Below, piece after piece: positions 7,813 to 15,598 of a stretch of 33,679 nucleotides of DNA (the stretch's first letter is position 1; each line of letters opens with the position of its first letter). The position numbers and the translations under genes were made by a program. Source of the DNA: an uncultured Nitrosospira sp. (GTDB lineage: Bacteria; Nitrospirota; Nitrospiria; Nitrospirales; Nitrospiraceae); the NCBI GenBank assembly GCA_900696515.1, contig CAADGK010000044.1, positions 1 through 33,679 on the forward strand, given 5' to 3'. The notes beneath the pieces are model-generated. The model ran no database searches. It was not told the origin of the DNA and worked only from the letters and a program-made list of their open reading frames with translations.

Positions 7813-8339
7813 GTGACTCGCTCCAGCAGTTGAGGGGACGATCCAGAATTATCATAGATTGCCCATCCGTCGGCAAGTGGACGATACAAAGCATGAAAGT
7901 TTTTCGAGCTGCGATCAAAGCGGCGGATGACATCGGACTTTGGAACGTTGTGGCCTCCCTGGCGGACACGACCTGCAATTCGTTGGAGAGCCAGATGGAC
8001 CGACGGCAATGACAAGAACACGATTTCAATCCGGTACCCGGCTGACTTCCATTTCGTTAGAAGTTGAAGATAGGTCCGACCGCTTAACGTACTTTCAAAT
8101 GCAAAACTCTTCCGCGCGCCGACTAAACGGCTCAGCTCTTGAAGGACTAGACGACCCGCATGCCTTGCTGCCAGTTCTGGACGAAGTGGTGATAGCCCAC
8201 CGGCGATGAGGTCGGCATTGACAAAGTGAACCACATCAGTCTCTCGAGGTAGATATTCTCTAGCGAACGTGGTCTTCCCCGAGCCGTTTGGTCCGGCGAT
8301 AACAATGCAACGAGGATGTCGAGCTGGTCGGTCGTTCAC
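7809..8339 (-). CDS. Zeta-toxin-like P-loop kinase
   Basis: Protein of 176 residues. Walker A GPNGSGKTTF lies at about residues 16-25, followed by FVNADLIAGGLSP, where the Asp corresponds to the sugar-nucleotide-binding region of zeta kinases. FESTLSGRTY and a helical C-terminal half with RIAGRVRQGGHNVPKSDVIRRF complete the pattern. Zeta toxins phosphorylate UDP-N-acetylglucosamine; many chromosomal relatives of this size have unknown substrates. The start is GTG at 8339, only 8 nt after the bioB stop, so it is probably read from the bioB transcript. Its stop overlaps the following 51-residue gene. Family is confident, toxicity is inferred. Confidence 0.85.
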   Translation of the reverse strand: MNDRPARHPRCIVIAGPNGSGKTTFAREYLPRETDVVHFVNADLIAGGLSPLRPELAARHAGRLVLQELSRLVGARKSFAFESTLSGRTYLQLLTKWKSAGYRIEIVFLSLPSVHLALQRIAGRVRQGGHNVPKSDVIRRFDRSSKNFHALYRPLADGWAIYDNSGSSPQLLERVT

Positions 8340-8347
8340 TCTATCGA

Positions 8348-9340
8348 TTAGCTAGCCACTGGTTGCTGATAATCCACTTCGATCGTGAATCCGAGATCCT
8401 CGATCATGCCCCAGACTTCCGGAGCAGGTGCGCCAGGTGTCGTCAAATAGCCGTTGACGAAGACGGAGTCGGCCGGGTAGAGCGCTAGTGGTTGGAGAGA
8501 GCGCAGATTATGTTCGCGCCCGCCGGCGATGCGAATTTCCGTGCGAGGATGCAGGAACCGGAAGAGGCAGAGCACTTTCAAACAGCGTTGAGGTGTGAGG
8601 TTGTCGGCCTGTTCGAATGGGGTGCCGGAGACTGGGGTGAGCATGTTCAAGGGAATAGAGTCCGGCTTGACGTCTTGCAGGGCCGTGGCCAGCTCGATCA
8701 GGTCCTCGTCTGACTCACCCATGCCAACGATGCCACCGGAGCAGATTTCTAGCCCTGCCGCACGTGCGTTCTTGATTGTCGCCAGTCGGTCTTGAAAGGT
8801 ATGGGTCGTGCAGATGGATGCGTGGAAGGCTTCGCTGGTGTTCAAATTGTGATTCACGCGGTCAACACCAGCGGCCTTGAGCCGTTTCGCTTGGGATTCA
8901 CTCATCAAGCCGAGCGAACAGCAGATTTGAATCGGAACTTCCTGCTTGATGGAACGGACCGCTCCGGCGATTTCGTCGATCTCTCGATCCAACGGGCTCC
9001 GCCCGCTGATGACGATGCAATAGCGCTGAGCCTTGGAAGCGGCAGCTTGTTTGGCGCCCTCCATCATCTGTTTCTGAGGAAGCAGGCTATACCGTTCGAT
9101 CGGCGCCGTTGAGATAGACGATTGTGAGCAGTAGTGACAGTCTTCCTGACAGGCCCCGCTCTTGGCGTTCTGAAGCATTTGGAGGCGAACCGTCCGACCG
9201 AAGTACGTGGATCGAACCTGAAAGGCCGCGTGTAACAGCGCGAGCAGGTCATCGTTTGAGGCATTCAACACGGAGTGACATTCTTCTCTGGTCAGAGGTT
9301 CGTCATGGAGCGCTTTGTCCGCCAACGTCATGTAGGTCAT
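8348..9340 (-). CDS. bioB: Biotin synthase
   Basis: Radical SAM enzyme inserting sulfur into dethiobiotin, the last step of biotin synthesis. The 330-residue protein carries the radical-SAM cluster motif as Cys64, Cys68 and Cys71 (CQEDCHYC) and the SQSS segment after it. It also has CSGGIVGMGES around residue 200, the NMLTPVSGTPFE stretch, and the conserved RIAGGRE near residue 273, which provides the arginine ligand of the second cluster. The ATG at 9340 is preceded by GAGGA; a second ATG three codons later is also possible. No other bio gene is in the window. The next gene on the strand is the zeta-like kinase, 8 nt downstream. Confidence 0.96.
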   Translation of the reverse strand: MTYMTLADKALHDEPLTREECHSVLNASNDDLLALLHAAFQVRSTYFGRTVRLQMLQNAKSGACQEDCHYCSQSSISTAPIERYSLLPQKQMMEGAKQAAASKAQRYCIVISGRSPLDREIDEIAGAVRSIKQEVPIQICCSLGLMSESQAKRLKAAGVDRVNHNLNTSEAFHASICTTHTFQDRLATIKNARAAGLEICSGGIVGMGESDEDLIELATALQDVKPDSIPLNMLTPVSGTPFEQADNLTPQRCLKVLCLFRFLHPRTEIRIAGGREHNLRSLQPLALYPADSVFVNGYLTTPGAPAPEVWGMIEDLGFTIEVDYQQPVAS

Positions 9341-9362
9341 GGGTTCCTCAATAAATGATACG

Positions 9363-9395
9363 ACAGATGATCTGTTGAGATTGAAGTCTGTTCAA
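9363..9395 (-). promoter_or_regulatory. Candidate bioB promoter with overlapping palindrome
   Basis: Read on the minus strand, TTGAAC (9395-9390) and GATCAT (9372-9367) are spaced by 17 nt. A perfect 6-bp palindrome, ACAGAT-G-ATCTGT (9363-9375), covers the -10, an arrangement expected of an operator. It does not match the BirA or BioR sites I know. Suggestive only. Confidence 0.35.
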
Positions 9396-9457
9396 GTACA
9401 GAGGCAAGAGATCGCAGCCTCGTTCGCTCAAGTATGCAGCAGATACCGGCGGGAAAG

Positions 9458-10858
9458 CTACACGGTTTCAAATGGAGAAGCAATGCCTCGATAGGGAACT
9501 GACGAGCTGGGAGACGGGTCTTTCTCCGGGTTGGTGGAAACCTGACTGGTTTCGATCCAGGGAAGGGCCGTGAGTGTATTCCACTTGGCGCAGCGGCGGC
9601 ACCGACCTGTCCATTCGACGGATTCCTGCTGACACTGGGTACAGATATAGGGCACCACCACACGTTTCTTGAAACTCAGCGCTTTTTTGAGCGACGTGAT
9701 GGCCTCTTCGAACTGTTGTTTCCGCAAGTACAGATTGGCCATGATTTTATGGTAGTCCAACAGATGATCTTGCGGACCTTCAATCGTTGAGAGGAGGTCG
9801 AACGCTTCATCCACCATTTCGAGCCGGTAATAGAGCTTGCCCAGGTAGAACTGGAGCACGGGATTCTGCGGATCTTGCTGCAGTGCGTCCTGATAGACCC
9901 TGATGATTTCGCCGGGCTCGCCTTGATCCAGAAACAGTTCCTCCAACCGATGGAGAATAATGACGCTTCGTGTGCGGGTGTAGACCTTTTTCAGAATCTC
10001 AACGGCATCCTTCGTCTTCCCTTCATGAAGCAGAATTTCCCCGATGCCGATGTAGGCGGGGAGGAACGCACGGTCTTTCTTGATGGCGCCGCGGAAGTAT
10101 CGTCGGGCCTTATCAGGATGGCCGCGTTCGAGCAGCTGGCGTCCCACCTCATACATGCACCCCAGGAGCAGTGCGGCCTCGGCCTGTTTTTCCGGGGCGG
10201 GGAGGTTGGCTTTGAGCAGACGGTGCTGGATTTCGAGCGCCTCATTCCATCGCTCTAAACGGATGTTGAGGTCCCGTTTCCGGATCAAGGCCGTGAGGTT
10301 ATCAGGTTCGATCTTGAGGATTTGCTGCAGGGCCTGGAGCGCTTCCTCGTACCGCTTGGCTCCTTCGAGATCCTTTCCCAGCTCCAGCAGCACCTCGATG
10401 TTTCGATCGTCCACCCGCTGCGCATGTTGATGGAGCCGGATGGCCTCGGAAAAGTTCTGTTCCGAACGATAGATGTTTCCCAGCCAGAGCAGCGAATCGA
10501 CTCGTGTCGGATCGATCGCGAGCGCTTTCTCCAACAGCGTAATGGCTTCCGAGGTGCGTTTCGACATGAACGCATGGGTCCCGTCTCGGTGAAGCGTATC
10601 GACCTTTTCTTTGCGGCGTACGAGACGTTGACTGCGCCAATTGAGGATAAGGTGGGCTGTCTGTTGCAACCCGACGACGAATGTCGCGAGGACGGCTCCT
10701 CCGGCCATTGAGATCAAGACCAGCGTGACCGGGCTGAGATCGAACTCCACTCCTGGACTGGTATGGATGACGACGGTACCGGGGTTCAGCTCGCGGAAGT
10801 AGCTATACACAAACACGCCGGCACTGATGAGAAAAATGGTGATCAGCAGTTTAAACAT
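9458..10858 (-). CDS. LapB/YciM-like TPR protein with LapA-like membrane anchor and zinc ribbon
   Basis: Protein of 466 residues. The N-terminus has two hydrophobic segments (about residues 2-20 and 45-68) separated by a short periplasmic loop, the layout of a LapA domain. About eight TPR units follow (for example SEAITLLEKALAIDPTRVDS and YEEALQALQQILKIEPDN). The C-terminus has a rubredoxin-like zinc ribbon with Cys406, Cys409, Cys420 and Cys423 (CTQC...CRRC), the hallmark of LapB. In enterobacteria LapA and LapB are separate proteins acting with FtsH to control LpxC and lipopolysaccharide amount. Here the two appear fused, and LapB's usual single anchor is replaced. A Ser/Pro-rich tail of about 25 residues follows the ribbon. 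It lies 15 nt downstream of rsfS. Confidence 0.85.
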   Translation of the reverse strand: MFKLLITIFLISAGVFVYSYFRELNPGTVVIHTSPGVEFDLSPVTLVLISMAGGAVLATFVVGLQQTAHLILNWRSQRLVRRKEKVDTLHRDGTHAFMSKRTSEAITLLEKALAIDPTRVDSLLWLGNIYRSEQNFSEAIRLHQHAQRVDDRNIEVLLELGKDLEGAKRYEEALQALQQILKIEPDNLTALIRKRDLNIRLERWNEALEIQHRLLKANLPAPEKQAEAALLLGCMYEVGRQLLERGHPDKARRYFRGAIKKDRAFLPAYIGIGEILLHEGKTKDAVEILKKVYTRTRSVIILHRLEELFLDQGEPGEIIRVYQDALQQDPQNPVLQFYLGKLYYRLEMVDEAFDLLSTIEGPQDHLLDYHKIMANLYLRKQQFEEAITSLKKALSFKKRVVVPYICTQCQQESVEWTGRCRRCAKWNTLTALPWIETSQVSTNPEKDPSPSSSVPYRGIASPFETV

Positions 10859-10873
10859 CGCTTAAACCATCTT

Positions 10874-11239
10874 CTACGAACGTGTCTTCCGGGTCAGCCG
10901 CTCCTTTGCCCCCGGAGTCGGTGCCGGCGAAGCCTTGTCCGAAATGGGAATGAGCCGTGCGTCACTCCACAAACGCTCAAGGGCATAATGCGATCGGGTA
11001 TCCTGTCGAAACACATGGGCCACCACATCGCCGAAATCGATGAGGACCCACTGGCCCGAGGTTGTCCCTTCAAGACTCAGTGGCCGTTGGTTCACGCGAG
11101 AGAGCGCGTCGACGATCGAATCAGCGACTGCGCGCGTTTGCCGATCGGATTCGGCAGAACCCAGGACCAGGTAGTCAGCAATTGAAGTCAGCGGGGCGAC
11201 ATGGAGGACTTGAACATCAAGGGCCTTCTTGTCGAGCAT
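10874..11239 (-). CDS. rsfS: Ribosomal silencing factor RsfS
   Basis: RsfS (Iojap/RsfA family) binds ribosomal protein uL14 and blocks joining of ribosomal subunits under starvation. The family core is clear: LDKKALDVQVLHVAPLTSIADYLVLGSAESDRQ, then RPLSLEG, SGQWVLIDFGDVVAHVF and HYALERLWSDA. From the only canonical start, ATG at 11239, the product has 121 residues and lacks most of helix 1. The frame continues upstream without a stop and encodes SKATALAVAKA, which looks like the missing helix, but contains no ATG, GTG or TTG. An ideal AGGAGG at 11291-11296 sits 6 nt before an ATC at 11284-11282. That would give 136 residues and a 17-nt overlap with nadD. I list the ATG start conservatively; the true start may be the ATC. 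Confidence 0.93.
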   Translation of the reverse strand: MLDKKALDVQVLHVAPLTSIADYLVLGSAESDRQTRAVADSIVDALSRVNQRPLSLEGTTSGQWVLIDFGDVVAHVFRQDTRSHYALERLWSDARLIPISDKASPAPTPGAKERLTRKTRS

Positions 11240-11267
11240 CGCCTTGGCGACGGCGAGGGCTGTGGCC

Positions 11268-12032
11268 TTAGATGTGCGTGCGATTAGGGTCCTCCTGATA
11301 AAGACTACTTTGAAGTATATAAGATTCTACAGGGGGGGGCAACATATTTGCCAGCGGGAGGCCGCATTTTACCCTCCGCCTGATCTCCGAGGCAGAGATG
11401 AGACAGGGAGGGATCGGTAAGCAGGTGAGACCGGATGCATCAGGGACGGCGATCTCCATCTGATCTAAGATACCGAGATCTAATTGCCGAAGGGCCTGTG
11501 TATCCAGGTTGGACAGTAGGGGCACCTTGTCCAGGGATTGGAATGATTGTCCCGGGCGGGTGACGACCACAAAATGGCAGAGCCGTAGGAGTTGCTCAGG
11601 GGATCTCCAGGTAGCGAACTCAAGAAACGCATCCAAGCCAATGATAAAGAACAGGTTCCATGATGGACCATATTGGGATCGGACTTCATGGACGGTATCG
11701 ATCGAGTACGACGTGCCGCCCCGATTGATCTCAATGGCCGATACCTCGAAGAATGGGGTGTCAGCAATGGCCAGCTCGACCATTTTCAGGCGAGTCTGTG
11801 CGGAAGCCAGTGATCCGCTCTGCTTGTGGGGTGGGTCGCCGGTTGGAATAAAGAGAACCCGAGAGAGCCGCAGACGTTCGTACACGTGATGGGCGATCGC
11901 CAGATGGCCGTTGTGAATGGGGTTGAAGCTGCCACCGAGAAGGCCGAGACGGTTGAGGCTCAGTGTCGAGTGTTGAATGGTGAATTTTGAGTTTTCGGAT
12001 TGTGGATTCATCACTCGAAACTCACCATTCAC
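11268..12032 (-). CDS. nadD: Nicotinate-nucleotide adenylyltransferase
   Basis: Cytoplasmic enzyme of NAD synthesis, joining nicotinate mononucleotide with ATP. The nucleotidyltransferase motif GLLGGSFNPIHNGHL carries the HxGH signature. PTGDPPHK, the GTSYSIDTV block and ISASEIRRRV (the second motif) complete the family pattern. The longest frame gives 254 residues from GTG at 12032, but its first 25 or so (MNGEFRVMNPQSENSKFTIQ...) are encoded by an A/T-rich intergenic inverted repeat and look non-native. The real start is probably the ATG at 12011 or a rare CTG near the LSLNRLGLLGG segment. It lies 12 nt downstream of proB and its end may overlap rsfS. Confidence 0.94.
   Translation of the reverse strand: MNGEFRVMNPQSENSKFTIQHSTLSLNRLGLLGGSFNPIHNGHLAIAHHVYERLRLSRVLFIPTGDPPHKQSGSLASAQTRLKMVELAIADTPFFEVSAIEINRGGTSYSIDTVHEVRSQYGPSWNLFFIIGLDAFLEFATWRSPEQLLRLCHFVVVTRPGQSFQSLDKVPLLSNLDTQALRQLDLGILDQMEIAVPDASGLTCLPIPPCLISASEIRRRVKCGLPLANMLPPPVESYILQSSLYQEDPNRTHI
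11975..12030. repeat. Imperfect inverted repeat at the proB-nadD junction
   Basis: Two 18-nt arms, 11975-11992 (GAATGGTGAATTTTGAGT) and 12013-12030, are inverted copies differing at two positions, with a 20-nt spacer. The A/T-rich composition contrasts with the surrounding genes. Such ATTCACCATTC-type spacers recur in many bacterial intergenic regions. It could form a hairpin in the proB-nadD transcript and it overlaps the apparent start of nadD. Confidence 0.6.
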
Positions 12033-12044
12033 AACTCAACATTT

Positions 12045-13166
12045 TTAGAGGATCACAAGATTATCGCGGTGAATGACTTCCTCATACTCCTGGGGCCCGA
12101 ACTGTTCCTGAATGACGGCCGTCTTGAGGCCTTTCATCCGGACCAAGAGCTCCGATGACACATTCACCAGGCCTTTGGCAAACTCCTTTCCGTCTGGATC
12201 GAAGCAACTCACCGGATCGCCCGCTTCGAATGGTCCGATGACTTCACGGATTCCGGAGGCGAGCAGGCTTTTCCCTCGTTGAGCGAGGGCATCGACGGCC
12301 CCTTGGTCGAGGTGAATCTGCCCACGCGGGCGAAGCGTGAACGCGATCCAGTGTTTTCGGCTGTTCAGGCGGCGTTCCCTGGCCAGAAACAGACTGCCGC
12401 CGGTTCCTGTGGTCAGGGCTGCGGCGAGGAGCCCGGCTCGTTCTCCATTGAGAATCAAGGTCGAGACTCCGTATTGGCCGACCTTCTTGGCCGCCCGGAG
12501 CTTGGTGGCCATGCCCCCTGTGCCTTCAAAGGTGCTGGACACGCCGGCCAATCGCTCAATGTCGTCGGTGATAGCTGGGATGAATGGAATCAGGGTCGCG
12601 GAAGGATTCTTCCGGGGATCTTCCGTATAGAGCCCATCGACATCGGACAAAATCACCAAGAGGTCCGCATCCGCTAAGTGAGCCACTTCGCTGGCCAGGG
12701 TATCGTTGTCACCGACTCTGATCTCATCCACAGCAACGGTATCGTTTTCATTAATAATCGGGATGATGCCAAAATCTATCAAAGTCGAAAGCGTATGGCG
12801 GGCGTTGAGGAAGCGGCGACGGTCTTCAAGATCCTGGTGAGTGAGGAGTATCTGCGCCACCTGGATCGAGAGACGCTCGAAAGCCTTTTCATAGGCCCAC
12901 ATCAGGCGACTTTGCCCCACGGCTGCCGCGGCCTGCTTGACCGGAAGGTTTTTCGGGTATTCTTTCAGCTGCAGTTTTTTGATGCCGGAGACAATGGCGC
13001 CGGAGGAGACGATCAGGATCTCGCGTCCCTGTTTCTTGAGGGCGGCGAGCTCGTCGGCCAACCGCTCAATTCTGTCGGGGCGCAGTCCCTCTGCGCGCGA
13101 TGCGATGAGGCTGCTGCCGATTTTGACGACGATCCGCCTGGCCTGCGTTAGGACTGTGTCTCGCAT
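12045..13166 (-). CDS. proB: Glutamate 5-kinase
   Basis: First enzyme of proline synthesis, phosphorylating glutamate. The 373-residue protein has the amino-acid kinase fold: RRIVVKIGSSLI at the N-terminus, SSGAIVSG around residue 55, IPIINENDTVAVDE around 137 and LLVILSDVDGLYT around 168. GTGGMATKLRAA lies around residue 215. The C-terminal third (about 275-355) is a PUA domain, as in the long form of the enzyme, which is feedback-inhibited by proline. ATG at 13166 overlaps the end of obgE by 19 nt, giving coupled translation. The next enzyme, ProA, is not in the window. Confidence 0.96.
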   Translation of the reverse strand: MRDTVLTQARRIVVKIGSSLIASRAEGLRPDRIERLADELAALKKQGREILIVSSGAIVSGIKKLQLKEYPKNLPVKQAAAAVGQSRLMWAYEKAFERLSIQVAQILLTHQDLEDRRRFLNARHTLSTLIDFGIIPIINENDTVAVDEIRVGDNDTLASEVAHLADADLLVILSDVDGLYTEDPRKNPSATLIPFIPAITDDIERLAGVSSTFEGTGGMATKLRAAKKVGQYGVSTLILNGERAGLLAAALTTGTGGSLFLARERRLNSRKHWIAFTLRPRGQIHLDQGAVDALAQRGKSLLASGIREVIGPFEAGDPVSCFDPDGKEFAKGLVNVSSELLVRMKGLKTAVIQEQFGPQEYEEVIHRDNLVIL

Positions 13167-14173
13167 GGCAGCATCCGTAACGTATCGACCTGTTTTCCGA
13201 CATAGAGGATCAATTGATCCAGCCCCGTATTGGCGGCGGCTGAGATCGGGAAGCAGGGATATCCTCGGTCCCGGCAGTAGGCCTGGATCTGTGCCAACCG
13301 TTCACCGGTGCCAACGACATCAATTTTGGTCGGGACGACGGCAAAGGGGCGGGTGGTCAGCCCCTGGTCATACGCGGCCAGTTCCTGCCTGAGGGTCTCG
13401 AAACTGTTTCGTGGGTCGTCGGTAGCCCACTCCGAGACGTCGATCAAGTGGAGTAAAAACGCGGTCCGTTCGATATGGCGGAGAAACTGGACCCCTAGGC
13501 CTTTTCCCTCGTGTGCCCCTTCGATCAAGCCGGGGATATCGGCCACCACGAAGCTGCGGTCGGATCCCCATCGGACGACGCCGAGATTGGGAATCAACGT
13601 GGTGAAGGGATAATCGGCAATTTTCGGACGAGCCGCGGAAACGGCGGAGATCAGGGTCGACTTTCCCGCGTTGGGAAATCCGACGAGCCCCACATCGGCA
13701 AGCAACTTGAGCTCGAGCCGCAGGGTACGCTCTTCACCGGGAGTCCCCGGCGTACACTTGGTCGGTACGCGATTGACGGATGTGGCGAAATTGCTGTTGC
13801 CTTTTCCGCCACGCCCGCCCCGGGCGATCACCGCTGTTTGGCCGTCTTCGGTAAAATCCGCGAGGATGTCTCTCGACTGGTCATCGTAGACGACGGTTCC
13901 GACTGGAATTCCGATCGTGACGTCATCACCCGAACGTCCGGTACAGTTCGAGCCACCGCCGGCTTTCCCGTCTTGCGCCTCGTAGTGGTTCTGATAGCGG
14001 AGGTCAAGCAGGGTCGTCAGTCGATGCGATGCGGTCATAATGACGTCGCCGCCATGGCCGCCGTCTCCGCCATCCGGGCCTCCGCGCGGGACAAACATCT
14101 CCCTCCGAAAGCTGCAGATGCCGTTGCCGCCCCGCCCGGCTCGTACTGTCACGCGTACTTCGTCGACAAACAT
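13148..14173 (-). CDS. obgE: Obg-family GTPase (CgtA)
   Basis: Ribosome-associated GTPase required for 50S assembly and stringent-response control. The 341-residue protein begins with the glycine-rich Obg domain (residues 1-157; GGPDGGDGGHGGDV). The G domain follows: Walker A GFPNAGKST (165-173), the switch region DYPFTTLIPNLGVV, G3 DIPGLIEGAHEGKGLG (212-227), G4 PTKID and G5 SAAANTG. There is no long C-terminal acidic tail. It is the third gene after rplU and rpmA, the usual order in many phyla, and overlaps proB by 19 nt. The 121-nt spacer to rpmA shows no clear structure. Confidence 0.97.
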   Translation of the reverse strand: MFVDEVRVTVRAGRGGNGICSFRREMFVPRGGPDGGDGGHGGDVIMTASHRLTTLLDLRYQNHYEAQDGKAGGGSNCTGRSGDDVTIGIPVGTVVYDDQSRDILADFTEDGQTAVIARGGRGGKGNSNFATSVNRVPTKCTPGTPGEERTLRLELKLLADVGLVGFPNAGKSTLISAVSAARPKIADYPFTTLIPNLGVVRWGSDRSFVVADIPGLIEGAHEGKGLGVQFLRHIERTAFLLHLIDVSEWATDDPRNSFETLRQELAAYDQGLTTRPFAVVPTKIDVVGTGERLAQIQAYCRDRGYPCFPISAAANTGLDQLILYVGKQVDTLRMLPCETQS

Positions 14174-14294
14174 GTCGTGCTAGTGTCCTACAGCCGAGTC
14201 ATGGTAAGGAGATGTAAAAGTATACCCGACCCTGCGGCGAAGGGGGGTGGAGAATGTTTGTCTGGCCCGTACAGGAGAGAGCGGAAATGGAGGG

Positions 14295-14558
14295 CTAGGA
14301 CTTCGTGGAGCCAGGATACACACTGACTCTTCGTCTGCCGCGTCCACCTTCAAACTTGACCACGCCCGCTGTTTTGGCGAACAGGGTATGGTCCCTCCCC
14401 AGATCCACATTGAAACCGGGAAAGAACTTGGTTCCGCGCTGCCGGACGATAATACTGCCGGCCGTCACCGTTTGACCGCCATAGGCCTTCACGCCTAAGT
14501 ATTGAGGGTTACTGTCGCGTCCGTTACGTGACGATCCGCCGCCTTTATTTGTTGCCAT
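14295..14558 (-). CDS. rpmA: Large ribosomal subunit protein bL27
   Basis: Ribosomal protein of 87 residues whose N-terminus reaches the peptidyl-transferase centre. The family signature is complete: [51 protein letters not shown]. The start is [10 protein letters not shown], directly the mature form, without the cleaved N-terminal extension seen in Firmicutes. It lies 23 nt downstream of rplU on the same transcript. Confidence 0.98.
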   Translation of the reverse strand: MATNKGGGSSRNGRDSNPQYLGVKAYGGQTVTAGSIIVRQRGTKFFPGFNVDLGRDHTLFAKTAGVVKFEGGRGRRRVSVYPGSTKS

Positions 14559-14581
14559 GGTCTGTCCTTCCCACCCAAGAT

Positions 14582-14896
14582 TTAGGCCGTTGCAATACCG
14601 GTAATCAGGAGCTTGGTGAAGCCTTGCCGGTGCCCACGAGTACGTCGGTAATTCTTGCGGCGTTTCTTTTTGAATACGGTAATCGATCGAGTCCGTCCCT
14701 GCCTCACGATTTCGGCTGTGACCTTGGCCCCGGCAACGAGCGGCTGCCCGACGAGGAATCCAGCGTCACCGTGCACGAGACGAACCTGACCAAGCTCCAC
14801 TTGCGCGCCGACATCTCCAGGCAGGCTCTCAACCTGAATCGTCGCCCCCGCTTCTACCCGATACTGCTTACCACCTGTTTCAACAATCGCGTACAT
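14582..14896 (-). CDS. rplU: Large ribosomal subunit protein bL21
   Basis: Ribosomal protein of 104 residues binding 23S r[20 protein letters not shown] at the start and [34 protein letters not shown] at the end (basic RNA-binding tail) are diagnostic. It has a good Shine-Dalgarno (GGAGAAGAG) and is the first gene of the rplU-rpmA-obgE-proB-nadD-rsfS run. A strong promoter ends about 30 nt upstream. Confidence 0.98.
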   Translation of the reverse strand: MYAIVETGGKQYRVEAGATIQVESLPGDVGAQVELGQVRLVHGDAGFLVGQPLVAGAKVTAEIVRQGRTRSITVFKKKRRKNYRRTRGHRQGFTKLLITGIATA

Positions 14897-14925
14897 ATCT
14901 CTTCTCCAGTCTTGAGGAACGGTTC

Positions 14926-14954
14926 ATTTAACATGTGAGTGCGAGAAGTGTCAA
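14926..14954 (-). promoter_or_regulatory. Sigma70-type promoter of the rplU operon
   Basis: On the minus strand a perfect -35 TTGACA (14954-14949) is followed after exactly 17 nt by TTAAAT (14931-14926). This leaves a leader of roughly 20-25 nt before the rplU ATG at 14896, as expected for a highly expressed ribosomal protein gene. Confidence 0.75.
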
Positions 14955-15114
14955 GCCGTGGAGTGATGTCTCGCCGGATGAGCGGGCACGGAGGTCCCCC
15001 TCCTTTGTGGACTAGGATCATGTTCATGGCACCACGTATTCTTGCGCCACTGAAATCGAACCGTCGTTGCCGCGGTGGTGATGACATTTTCACTCCGAGC
15101 AGGATGATGCACGC

Positions 15115-15459
15115 ATGGCTCACACCGGCAAGTTTGTGATTCGTACCTATCACCGGATCCCCATTCGTTGCGAGGCCTATTACATGGGAGGGGACTTCCT
15201 CGGAAAGGGAACCGTCCTGAACCTCTGCCGAAAGGGGTTTCGGGTGCTCGGTGATCATCAAGTCGTGCCGGGAATGGAATTGATCGTTCGTCTCTCTCTG
15301 CCGGATCAGGATGTGCCGATTGAAATTCAGCGCGTGGTGGTTCGGTGGGTCCGCGGCCTGCTGTTTGGGGCCAAGGTTGTGACGATGACTCCGGATGGCG
15401 AAGAGCGAGTCGGCGCGTTTCTGAGCGCTCGCCTTCGCGCGTACTGTCCCTCTTCATAA
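15115..15459 (+). CDS. PilZ-domain protein
   Basis: Small single-domain protein of 114 residues. The cyclic-di-GMP-binding motif RxxxR is present as RIPIR near residue 14. The second motif, normally (D/N)xSxxG, appears as NLCRKG near residue 41, with Cys instead of Ser. Beta-barrel strands follow (IEIQRVVVRWVRGLLFGAKVV), with the usual W-x-R-G-x-x-F-G-x signature. It probably acts as a cytoplasmic cyclic-di-GMP receptor; the output partner is unknown. The Ser-to-Cys change may alter but need not abolish ligand binding. It is divergent from rplU with a 218-nt spacer between them. Confidence 0.88.
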   Translation: MAHTGKFVIRTYHRIPIRCEAYYMGGDFLGKGTVLNLCRKGFRVLGDHQVVPGMELIVRLSLPDQDVPIEIQRVVVRWVRGLLFGAKVVTMTPDGEERVGAFLSARLRAYCPSS

Positions 15460-15598
15460 GCATCGAGCGCATCCCTGCATACTGTTTCTCGATCCGGTCG
15501 AAGCCCGTCTGCTTGACCCAAAACCAGCTGCACGCTATAGTCCCTCACGCTAACCACAGCAGCGTCTTTTCTTATCCGCCACGGGAGCTCGCGTTCAT

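Noticed and set aside
7589-8029. 146-codon minus-strand frame overlapping the zeta-like gene and its small partner
   Set aside because: Shadow frame; the ATGA-coupled 51-codon frame fits the context and composition far better.
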